The notes under the pieces: generated by a model
What the model was told of the DNA's origin: nothing
Database searches by the model: none
What the model saw: only the letters and a program-made list of their open reading frames with translations
Part shown: piece by piece, positions 17,238-24,709 of the stretch
How the letters are laid out: each line of letters begins with the position of its first letter
Position numbering within the stretch: the first letter of the stretch is position 1
Made by a program: the position numbers and the translations under genes
From: Phaeacidiphilus oryzae TH49
GTDB taxonomy: Bacteria; Actinomycetota; Actinomycetes; Streptomycetales; Streptomycetaceae
Direction of reading: 5' to 3'
Assembly: GCF_000744815.1 (NCBI RefSeq)
Contig: NZ_JQMQ01000005.1
Location: 2,612,055-2,676,054, forward strand
Length of the DNA: 64,000 nt

Positions 17238-17633
17238 ATGGAGTTCGGCGGACAGCGCCAGCGTGGTTCCGGGAGGAGCCGGCGGGACCAGGTGACCGTG
17301 CCGCATCTGATCGGCATGCGGCTGGGCGAGGCGCAGTGGCTCGGGGTGGAGATGAGCCTGGTCGTGCTGCGGGCGGACGGGTCGCCCGCGGGGGACGAGA
17401 ACGACTGGGTCGTCGATCAGACGCCGTCCTCCGGGCGGTCGGTGGCGCGGTCCACGGTGGTGACGGTGTTCACTCGGAACTCCCCTCCCGGGGAGGGCGG
17501 GGTCCGCGAGCCGCGGCGGCCGCTGCCGGGGCCCGGCGGCGTGCAGCAGGAGGCGCCGATCCCCTCCCCCACTCCGCCCCTTCCCGAGACCGGGGACCTG
17601 CCCCCGGACCCGCTGGCCCCGCAGGCGCTGTAA
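17238..17633 (+). CDS. PASTA domain-containing protein
   Basis: A 131-residue protein with one PASTA domain at about residues 18-80: VTVPHLIGMRLGEAQWLGVEMSL, then VVDQTPSSGRSVARSTVVTVF. PASTA domains usually bind peptidoglycan or muropeptides outside the cell in kinases and PBPs, but this protein has no signal peptide or membrane segment. It is probably a small cytoplasmic or non-classically exported protein. The C-terminal 50 residues are proline-rich (PSPTPPLPETGDLPPDPLAP). The ATG follows GGGGCGGCGGAG. No operon partner. Confidence 0.75.
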   Translation: MEFGGQRQRGSGRSRRDQVTVPHLIGMRLGEAQWLGVEMSLVVLRADGSPAGDENDWVVDQTPSSGRSVARSTVVTVFTRNSPPGEGGVREPRRPLPGPGGVQQEAPIPSPTPPLPETGDLPPDPLAPQAL

Positions 17634-17874
17634 GCGCCGCAGGGCGCCGGCGCCCCCTCGACGCCTAGCGCCCAGGCAGGGACGGGTCCGGGTCCGGGTC
17701 CGGGTCCGGGTGGCGACCCGGATTCATCGCCGAGCACGGCAGCGTGGGTGCCCCCGGCGCCCCCGGATCCGGGCCGCGACCAGGGCACGTGGCCAAGCGG
17801 AGCCTCCTAGTGCGAGGATGGCGGCCGGTGGATCGTATGCAAAATCCGCAGGCGTTGACCGGAGGTTGAGAGCG

Positions 17875-20187
17875 ATGGCCAAGCGAGCTCCCGCGGCGGA
17901 CCCCGCCCAGGACGTACCGGAAGTATCCGAGCCGCATCACGCTGCCGCGGGCATCCCCGCTCTGGTGCACACCACCAAGATCGCGGCGGCGCAGATGGGT
18001 CTCCCCCGCGCCACCCGCACCCTGCTGAAGCTGAACCAGTTCGACGGCTTCGACTGCCCCGGCTGCGCCTGGCCCGAGCCCGACCACACCCACACCGCGG
18101 AGTTCTGCGAGAACGGCGCCAAGGCGGTGGCCGAGGAGGCCACCCTGCGGAAGGTCACCCCGGCCTTCTTCGCCGAGCACTCGGTCGAGGAGCTGGCCGG
18201 CAGGTCCGGCTACTGGCTGGGCCAGCAGGGCCGGCTGACCCACCCGATGCTGCTGGAGGAGGGCGCCACCCACTACCGGCAGGTCTCCTGGGAGGACGCC
18301 TTCTCGCTGGTCGCCGAGGAGCTCGCGGCCCTGGACTCGCCCGACGGCGCCGCCTTCTACACCTCCGGCCGGACCAGCAACGAGGCCGCCTTCGCGTACC
18401 AGCTCTTCGCCCGCCAGTTCGGCACCAACAACCTGCCGGACTGCTCCAACATGTGCCACGAGTCCTCGGGTTCCGCGCTCGTGGAGACGCTGGGCGTCGG
18501 CAAGGGCAGCGTCCACCTCAAGGACCTCTACCAGGCGGATCTGATCATCGTCGCCGGGCAGAACCCGGGCACCAACCACCCCCGGATGCTCTCCGCCCTG
18601 GAGCGCGCCAAGCGTGCCGGAGCGAAGATCGTCAGCGTCAACCCGCTGCCCGAGGCCGGCCTGGAGCGCTTCAAGAACCCGCAGACCCCCAAGGGTCTGG
18701 TGGGCAACGGCACCAAGCTCACCGACCTCTTCCTGCAGATCCGGATCGGCGGCGACCTCGCCCTCTTCCGGGCACTGAACCTGCTGCTCCTGGAGGCCGA
18801 GGAGAAGGCCCCGGGCACCGTCCTGGACCAGGAGTTCATCGACGCCCACTGCGCCGGCTTCGCCGAGTGGCGGGAGGACGCCCGCAAGAACACCAAGTGG
18901 GAGGACATCCGGGAGGCCACCGGCCTCCCCGAGGAGCAGATCCGCGAGCTGGCTGAGCTGGCCCTCGGCAGCCGGAAGACGATCGTCTGCTGGGCGATGG
19001 GCCTGACCCAGCACAAGCACTCCGTGCCGACCATCCGAGAGGTGGTCAACTTCCTTCTGCTGCGCGGGAACGTGGGCAAGCCGGGCGCCGGCGTCTGCCC
19101 GGTCCGCGGCCACAGCAACGTGCAGGGCGACCGCACCATGGGCATCTACGAGAAGCCCGCCCCCGCCTTCCTGGACGCGCTCGGCCGGGAGTTCCGCTTC
19201 GAGCCGCCGCGCGAGCACGGCCACGACGTGGTGGACACCATCCGCGCGATGCGGGACGGCAAGGTCAAGGTCTTCTTCGCGATGGGCGGCAACTTCGTCT
19301 CGGCCACCCCGGACACCCCGGTCACCGAGGACGCCCTGCGCAGCTGCCGGCTGACCGTCCACGTCTCCACCAAGCTCAACCGCTCGCACGTGATCACCGG
19401 CGCCCGCGCGCTGATCCTGCCCACCCTCGGCCGTACCGACCGCGACCTCACCTCCAAGGGGCCGCAGCAGGTCACCGTCGAGGACTCGATGGGGATGGTG
19501 CACGCCTCGATCGGCCGACTGGCGCCGCCGAGCGAGGACCTCCTCTCCGAGACGGCCATCGTCTGCCGGCTGGCCCGCAAGGTCCTCGGCCCGAAGAACA
19601 CCGTGCCGTGGGAGGAGTTCGCCGCCGACTACGACACGATCCGGGACCGGATCGCCCGGGTGGTCCCCGGCTTCGAGGACTTCAACGCCAAGATCAAGAA
19701 GCCGGGCGGCTTCGCCCTCCCGCACGCCCCCCGGGACAAGCGGGCCTTCCCGACCACCACCGGCAAGGCGAACTTCACCATCAACCCGCCGTACGCGCCG
19801 GAGCTCCCGGAGGGGCGGCTGCTGCTCCAGACCCTGCGCTCGCACGACCAGTACAACACCACCATCTACGGCCTGGCCGACCGCTACCGCGGGATCAAGG
19901 ACGGCCGCCGGGTGGTGCTGGTCAACCCCGAGGACGCGGCCGCGCTGGGCGTGGAGGACGGCGGTTACGTGGACCTGGTCGGCGAGTGGGAGGACGGCCT
20001 CGAACGGCGCGCCCCGCACTTCCGGGTGGTGCACTACCCGACCGCCCGGGGCTGCGCCGCCGCCTACTACCCGGAGACCAACGTGCTGGTCCCGCTGGAC
20101 AGCGTCGCCGAGACCAGCAACACCCCGACGTCCAAGTCGGTGGTGATCCGCTTCGAGGCGGACTCCGGCGCCGCAACGGTGATCTGA
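17875..20187 (+). CDS. FdhF/YdeP family molybdopterin oxidoreductase
   Basis: A 770-residue bis-MGD molybdoenzyme of the FdhF/YdeP group. The N-terminal cysteines in GFDCPGCAWPEP and AEFCENG are the family's Fe-S ligands. The body shows DCSNMCHESSG, QNPGTNHPR, the MGD-binding RGHSNVQGDRTMG and C-terminal LLLQTLRSHDQYNTT. YdeP relatives are linked to acid resistance and formate-like redox chemistry, but substrate and electron acceptor are unknown. The ATG has GGAGG 9 bases upstream. The gene is monocistronic and ends 7 bases from the convergent NlpC/P60 gene. Confidence 0.9.
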   Translation: MAKRAPAADPAQDVPEVSEPHHAAAGIPALVHTTKIAAAQMGLPRATRTLLKLNQFDGFDCPGCAWPEPDHTHTAEFCENGAKAVAEEATLRKVTPAFFAEHSVEELAGRSGYWLGQQGRLTHPMLLEEGATHYRQVSWEDAFSLVAEELAALDSPDGAAFYTSGRTSNEAAFAYQLFARQFGTNNLPDCSNMCHESSGSALVETLGVGKGSVHLKDLYQADLIIVAGQNPGTNHPRMLSALERAKRAGAKIVSVNPLPEAGLERFKNPQTPKGLVGNGTKLTDLFLQIRIGGDLALFRALNLLLLEAEEKAPGTVLDQEFIDAHCAGFAEWREDARKNTKWEDIREATGLPEEQIRELAELALGSRKTIVCWAMGLTQHKHSVPTIREVVNFLLLRGNVGKPGAGVCPVRGHSNVQGDRTMGIYEKPAPAFLDALGREFRFEPPREHGHDVVDTIRAMRDGKVKVFFAMGGNFVSATPDTPVTEDALRSCRLTVHVSTKLNRSHVITGARALILPTLGRTDRDLTSKGPQQVTVEDSMGMVHASIGRLAPPSEDLLSETAIVCRLARKVLGPKNTVPWEEFAADYDTIRDRIARVVPGFEDFNAKIKKPGGFALPHAPRDKRAFPTTTGKANFTINPPYAPELPEGRLLLQTLRSHDQYNTTIYGLADRYRGIKDGRRVVLVNPEDAAALGVEDGGYVDLVGEWEDGLERRAPHFRVVHYPTARGCAAAYYPETNVLVPLDSVAETSNTPTSKSVVIRFEADSGAATVI

Positions 20188-20194
20188 CGGTACG

Positions 20195-21316
20195 TCACTT
20201 ATTCTGCGGAGGAAGCGAATAGGAGGAGAGGCCGGCCGAGGCGGGATCCGGCCGGACGGCGCCGAGGACCGGGTCCGCGGCGATCGGCGCCACCTCCACG
20301 TACGCGCCGGTGTGCGGGGCCTCGACGACCTTGCCGTCGCCGATGTACATCGCGACGTGGGTGGCGTGGGCGAAGTAGACGATCAGGTCCCCCGGGCGGA
20401 GGGCGTTCAGCGGCACGTGCCGCAGCTGCGCCCACTGCTCCTGGCTGGTCCGCGGGATCTGCACGCCGGCGGCCAGCCAGGCCTGCTGGGTGAGCCCCGA
20501 GCAGTCGTACGCCTTGGGCCCGTTGCCGCCCCACAGATAGGGCTTGCCGAGCTGGGCGAAGGCGTAGGAGACGGCCTGCCGTCCGAGCGCGGACGGGTTG
20601 CCGCCGCCCTTGCCGAGCACCCCGGTGGCCAGGAAGGCCAGCTGGGCCTGGTCGGCCTGCCTCTGCTCCAGCAGCTTGATCTGGGAGAGCTGGGCCCCGG
20701 TCAGCCCGGCCAGGCTCCGTTCGCTCGCGGCCAGCTGCTTCTGCACGGCGGCCTTCTGCTGCCGGGCCTCCACGGTCAGCCTGCGCACCTGGGCGAGGCC
20801 GGCCTCGGCCTGGGCGGTGGTCGCGGCCAGCTGCTGCTCCTGCTGGTGGAGTCGCCTGAGGAAGAGACCCTGCGAGCGGGCCGCGGAGGCCAGCATCGAG
20901 GCGAGGTTCGCCGCCTGGTACGGGTTGTCGCTGAGGATCAGCTCGCCCAGCTGGGAGACGCCCTGGTTGCGGTACTGCGCGTCGGCGAGCCCGGCGGCGA
21001 CCGTGCGGCCGGTCTCCACCTGCGCCTTGAGCTGGGTGAGCTGCTGCTGGAGCCGGGCGCCCAGCTTCTGCGCGGCGGTCAGCCTCTCGTCGAGGCCGTC
21101 GTACTTCTCGGTGGCCGTCTCCACCTGCTGGTACTGCTGCTGAAGCTGGGCCACCAGCGGCTCCAGCGCCTGCTCTTCGGCGGTGAGCCCGCCGCCACCG
21201 CCGCCGCCGCCACCGCCCGGCGGCGCGGGGTCGGCGAGCGCCGGCCCCGCCCCCAGCACCACGGCTACGGCGGCGGCGACCGCCACCCCCGCGACTCGAC
21301 CACCACGCCCTGTCAT
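20195..21316 (-). CDS. Secreted NlpC/P60 peptidoglycan hydrolase (RipA-like)
   Basis: A 373-residue secreted protein. A Sec signal peptide spans residues 1-28 (cleavage after GPALA), then a glycine-rich stretch and a long coiled-coil region (about 45-230, rich in Q, A and L). The C-terminal NlpC/P60 domain has catalytic Cys in YDCSGLTQQAW and His in HATHVAMYIG, with a further His in APHTGAYVEV. It is expected to cleave D-Glu-mDAP bonds in stem peptides during growth or septation, with the coiled coil as an autoinhibitory or partner-binding module. The ATG has GGAG 7 bases upstream. Confidence 0.9.
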   Translation of the reverse strand: MTGRGGRVAGVAVAAAVAVVLGAGPALADPAPPGGGGGGGGGGLTAEEQALEPLVAQLQQQYQQVETATEKYDGLDERLTAAQKLGARLQQQLTQLKAQVETGRTVAAGLADAQYRNQGVSQLGELILSDNPYQAANLASMLASAARSQGLFLRRLHQQEQQLAATTAQAEAGLAQVRRLTVEARQQKAAVQKQLAASERSLAGLTGAQLSQIKLLEQRQADQAQLAFLATGVLGKGGGNPSALGRQAVSYAFAQLGKPYLWGGNGPKAYDCSGLTQQAWLAAGVQIPRTSQEQWAQLRHVPLNALRPGDLIVYFAHATHVAMYIGDGKVVEAPHTGAYVEVAPIAADPVLGAVRPDPASAGLSSYSLPPQNK

Positions 21317-21500
21317 CGCTCAGCTCCCCCCGGAGGACCGGATCCACGCTCTGCGATCATGCTGCACCGAGCGGCATCCTGCCACGCCCGACTTGCGGCG
21401 TTAAGCCCCACCCACCGGATGCACAGGGGATTCTGACGGACCCTCACATACCGGCAACCATCCGGTCGCCTCCGCGTCGCACTCTCCCAGGGGCGCAAGC

Positions 21501-21630
21501 AAGGGGCGCGGGGAACTGCGCGGCCAACCCACTACCGCGCCGCACCCGGCAGCGGACAACCGGTGGCAACCGGGACGCCGTTGCCGAGTGCGGCGTCGGC
21601 CGCGCAGTTCCCCGCGCCCCTGCTTGCGCC
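21501..21630. repeat. Intergenic inverted-repeat element, copy 3
   Basis: The left arm GGGGCGCGGGGAACTGCGCG begins at 21503 and the complement GCGCAGTTCCCCGCGCCCC ends near 21620, followed by TGCTTGCGCC. The interior has CCGCACCCGGCAGCGG and GTTGCCGAGTGCGGCG, which can also pair. It occupies most of the 349-base gap 21317-21665; the remainder is the nlpC-side promoter. Confidence 0.75.
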
Positions 21631-21665
21631 TGCGGCGCCGCGCTTCGGGGCGGCAGCCCCGCCGC

Positions 21666-22904
21666 CTACGCCCCCGGCGAGACCGACGCCAGGTACGCCC
21701 CCGCCAGCTCAGGGTCGTAGAACCAGTTCTCGAAGTCCGACGGGTCGTCGAAGCCGTTGGCGAAGCGGTCCGCGACCGGCTGGATCTGCCCCGCGGCCCC
21801 GATCAGGTTGAGGACATGCTCCGGCGGCGGCGCCAGCATCGCGTTGGTCCACTTGGTGACGTGCTGCGCCGAGTCCCAGTACCGGTCGAAGGTGGCCTGC
21901 ATGAACTCCCGGTCGAACGGCCGGTCCCCGTGCTTCCGGATGGCGTCCAGGTAGACCGCCGCGCACTTGGACGCGTTGTTGGAGCCCTGCCCGGTGATCG
22001 GGTCGTTGGCGACGACCACGTCCGCCACGCCCAGCACCGCGCCGCCGCCCGGCAGTTCGCCGATCGGGTTGCGGACCACCGGCGCGTACCGCCCGGACAG
22101 CACACCGTTGGCGTCGGTCAGCTCGACGCCGCCGAGCGTCCGCTCGTACTCCCAGGGCGTGAACTGCTTCATCAGCTCCAGGGTGAGCCGCAGGTGCTCC
22201 TGCGGGTCCTTGACGTCGGCGAAGACGTCCAGCGGCCCACCGGGGACGCCCTCCCAGAAGAGGATGTCGCAGGGCCCGGAGTTGGTCAGGCTGGGCATGA
22301 TGAACAGCTCGCCGGCGCCCGGCACCAGGTTGCAGCGCACCGCCTGGAAGTCGTACTCCGGCCGCGGCCCCAGACCGTGGACGTACGCCACCGCCAGCGC
22401 CCGCTGCGGGGAGTCGTACGGCGAGCGCGAGGCGTCCCGGCCGAACATCGAGACCAGCTCGCCCTTGCCGGCCGCGACCAGCACCAGATCGTAGGAGCGG
22501 GCGAAGTAGTCCAGGTCGGAGACGGTGACGCCGTGCACCACGACCTGGCCGCCGCGCCGGGCGAAGGTCTCCAGCCAGCCGGACATCTTCAGCCGCTGGT
22601 CCACGGACTGGGCGTAGCCGTCCAGGTGGCCGACCCAGTTGATCACGCGCTGGAACTCGGGACCGGCGACCGAGACACCGAGCCCGTCGATCCTCGGCGC
22701 CTGGTCCTCCCAGAAGTTGATGCCCAGATCCCGCTCGTGCTGGAGAGCGGTATGGAACATGCACTGGGTGGACATCACCCGGCCGTCCCGGATCTCCTCC
22801 GGCGTGCGGTTGGTCATCACGGTGACGTCGTATCCGTCGGCCTGAAGCCCCAGCGCCAGCTGGAGCCCGGACTGCCCGGACCCGACGACGAGTATCCTGC
22901 GCAT
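21666..22904 (-). CDS. Styrene/indole monooxygenase-family FAD protein (StyA-like)
   Basis: A 412-residue single-component flavoprotein of the styrene monooxygenase A family. The N-terminal FAD motif VGSGQSGLQLALGLQADGYDV is at residues 6-28, and the substrate domain includes VMSTQCMFHTALQ and ITGQGSNNASKCA. Family members epoxidise styrene or indole using FADH2 from a separate reductase (StyB); none is encoded nearby. The start lies 40 bases after the conservon GTPase stop on the same strand, with GGAG about 9-10 bases before the ATG. It therefore looks like the fifth gene of the conservon. The substrate here is unknown. Confidence 0.83.
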   Translation of the reverse strand: MRRILVVGSGQSGLQLALGLQADGYDVTVMTNRTPEEIRDGRVMSTQCMFHTALQHERDLGINFWEDQAPRIDGLGVSVAGPEFQRVINWVGHLDGYAQSVDQRLKMSGWLETFARRGGQVVVHGVTVSDLDYFARSYDLVLVAAGKGELVSMFGRDASRSPYDSPQRALAVAYVHGLGPRPEYDFQAVRCNLVPGAGELFIMPSLTNSGPCDILFWEGVPGGPLDVFADVKDPQEHLRLTLELMKQFTPWEYERTLGGVELTDANGVLSGRYAPVVRNPIGELPGGGAVLGVADVVVANDPITGQGSNNASKCAAVYLDAIRKHGDRPFDREFMQATFDRYWDSAQHVTKWTNAMLAPPPEHVLNLIGAAGQIQPVADRFANGFDDPSDFENWFYDPELAGAYLASVSPGA

Positions 22905-22944
22905 CCCTGTCAGCTCTCCTGCTCTTCTCTCCTGCCCCGGCCGG

Positions 22945-23643
22945 CTATTCGACCGGGGCGTGGGCCTGCGCGGCGGGCTGCGGCTCGCGCGCCGCGTCCA
23001 CGTCGAGCGCGTGGGTGACCAGGGTCAGCAGGGTGTCCACCACCGAGGTCCGCTCGCGCGCGTCGCAGATCAGCACCGGCACCTGGTCGGGCACGGCCAG
23101 CGCGTCCCGCACCGCCTCCGCGGAGTACCGGGGGGCGCCGTCGAACTGGTTCACCGCCACGACGAACGGCAGCCCGCAGCCCTCGAAGTAGTCGAGCGCG
23201 GGGAAGGAGTCCGCCAGCCGCCGGGTGTCCGCCAGGACCACCGCGCCGATCGCCCCGCGCACCAGGTCGTCCCACATGAACCAGAAGCGCTGCTGGCCCG
23301 GCGTGCCGAAGAGGTAGAGCACCAGGTCGGTTTCGAGGCTGATCCGGCCGAAGTCCATGGCGACCGTGGTGGTCACCTTGTCCGGGGTGTCCGTCAGGTC
23401 GTCGACCCCGCTGCTCGCCTGGGTCATCAGGGCCTCGGTGGTCAGCGGGGTGATCTCGGAGACCGCGCCGACGAAGGTGGTCTTGCCCACGCCGAACCCG
23501 CCCGCGACCACGATCTTCGTGGAGACCGTGGTGCCGTTGCCCAGCGGTATGCCCGGGACCTCCTGCTCGGCGGGTCCGGCGGAACCGGCCCCGCCCGCGT
23601 ACGACCGCGACTGCATCGACGTCTCAGAGCTTGCGTAGTCCAC
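22945..23643 (-). CDS. cvnD: Conservon small GTPase CvnD
   Basis: A 232-residue GTP-binding protein of the MglA-like conservon family. It has G1 GGFGVGKTT near residue 47, G3 FGTPGQQRFWFMWDDL, and G4 as NQFD instead of NKxD, usual for this family. GTG 23643 is chosen because VDYASSE resembles the standard CvnD N-terminus, and it overlaps the end of the DUF742 gene by 20 bases, typical of conservons. Together with CvnA-C it is thought to form a membrane-associated complex resembling eukaryotic G-protein signalling. Confidence 0.92.
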   Translation of the reverse strand: MDYASSETSMQSRSYAGGAGSAGPAEQEVPGIPLGNGTTVSTKIVVAGGFGVGKTTFVGAVSEITPLTTEALMTQASSGVDDLTDTPDKVTTTVAMDFGRISLETDLVLYLFGTPGQQRFWFMWDDLVRGAIGAVVLADTRRLADSFPALDYFEGCGLPFVVAVNQFDGAPRYSAEAVRDALAVPDQVPVLICDARERTSVVDTLLTLVTHALDVDAAREPQPAAQAHAPVE

Positions 23644-24118
23644 CCAGCACCCTCTCCAGCAGAGCCCGGTTCGTGCCGCCCAGCAGCACCGGCTCCCCGT
23701 CCGCGTCCACCGCCGAGCCGGTCCCGCTCGAATGGGCGCCGTGCACCCGGATCCGTCCCTGGTCGGCGAGGTCGCTGACCAGGACGCGGACCACGCCGAG
23801 CGGCATCCGCAGCAGGGCGGAGATCTCCGCGATCGACCGCATGTGGCCACGGCAGAGCCGGCAGATCTCCTCCAGCTCGGGCAGGGCCCTCGACGACGGG
23901 TCCGCAGGCCGGTTCAGCGCCGAGACCAGCGTCTCCACCAGCAGCACATGGCCGAACCTGGTCCGCCCGCCGGTGATGGCGTACGGCCGGACGCGCGCCG
24001 AGCGGCCGGCGCCCGGCGGCCTGCCGGAGGCACCGGGCTGCCGCCGGACCACCCCCACCTCGTCTCCGGCCCGCTCAGCGGGACCGGGGTCGCTACCGCG
24101 CACACCCATACCTTTCAT
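23624..24118 (-). CDS. cvnC: Conservon DUF742 protein CvnC
   Basis: A 164-residue DUF742 protein. The domain (VRPYAITGGRTRF, then a winged-helix-like ISALLRMPLGVVRVLVSDLADQGRIRVH) is a multi-helix fold of conservon operons with a presumed adaptor or DNA-binding-like role. The N-terminal 45 residues are variable and basic. ATG 24118 has GGGGAG 4 bases upstream; ATG 24109 is an alternative. It lies between the roadblock protein and the GTPase in the canonical A-B-C-D order. Confidence 0.9.
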   Translation of the reverse strand: MKGMGVRGSDPGPAERAGDEVGVVRRQPGASGRPPGAGRSARVRPYAITGGRTRFGHVLLVETLVSALNRPADPSSRALPELEEICRLCRGHMRSIAEISALLRMPLGVVRVLVSDLADQGRIRVHGAHSSGTGSAVDADGEPVLLGGTNRALLERVLGGLRKL

Positions 24119-24226
24119 CAGACTCCCCTTGCCCGGCCAGACCCTGACGGCACATCAGCGTGCGCCGCCGGGTCCGCGCCAGGGACAGGAAACGGTCCCC
24201 CGACTGCTCTTCGCAACTCGGACTCG

Positions 24227-24709
24227 TCAACGGGCCGCCATGGCCCGGTGCAGCTCGCTGCGTACCTCGGGAGTGAGAGCGTGTCCGGCACGCTCCACCA
24301 ACAGGGCCATCTGGTAAGCCACTTGGCTGAGGTCGGAGTCGAGCGAGGCGTTGACGCCCAGGCAACTCCCGTCGCTGATCGCCATGATGATGAGATGGCC
24401 GCGGTCCATGGTGACGATGGTCTGCTTCATCCGGCCCATCTCCAGCACCCGGGCCACCCCGGCGCCGAGGCTGACCAGGCCGGACACGATCGCGGAGAGC
24501 TCCTCCGCGCGCCGGGTGCGCTCGGCGGCGGCGAGCAGCAGGCCGTCCGAGGAGACCACCACCACGTCCAGCACCCCCGCCACGCCGGAGAAGAAGTCGT
24601 GCAGCAGCCAGCGGACGCTGCGCGCCTCCTGACTCGCCGTCGCCGACGAACCGCCGCCCGGGCCTGAACCCGCTGAGGCCGAACCTGAATCGGCGTGCGC
24701 CGCGGTCAT
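24227..24709 (-). CDS. cvnB: Conservon roadblock/LC7 protein CvnB
   Basis: A 160-residue roadblock/LC7-domain protein, expected to dimerise and to act on the GTPase as an MglB-like partner. The domain runs from VRWLLHDFFSGVAGVLDVVVVSSDGLLLA to the C-terminus, preceded by 30 residues rich in Ser, Gly and Ala. ATG 24709 overlaps the true stop of cvnA (ATGA at 24709-24706), which helps locate the cvnA reading frame. About 110 bases separate it from cvnC. Confidence 0.92.
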   Translation of the reverse strand: MTAAHADSGSASAGSGPGGGSSATASQEARSVRWLLHDFFSGVAGVLDVVVVSSDGLLLAAAERTRRAEELSAIVSGLVSLGAGVARVLEMGRMKQTIVTMDRGHLIIMAISDGSCLGVNASLDSDLSQVAYQMALLVERAGHALTPEVRSELHRAMAAR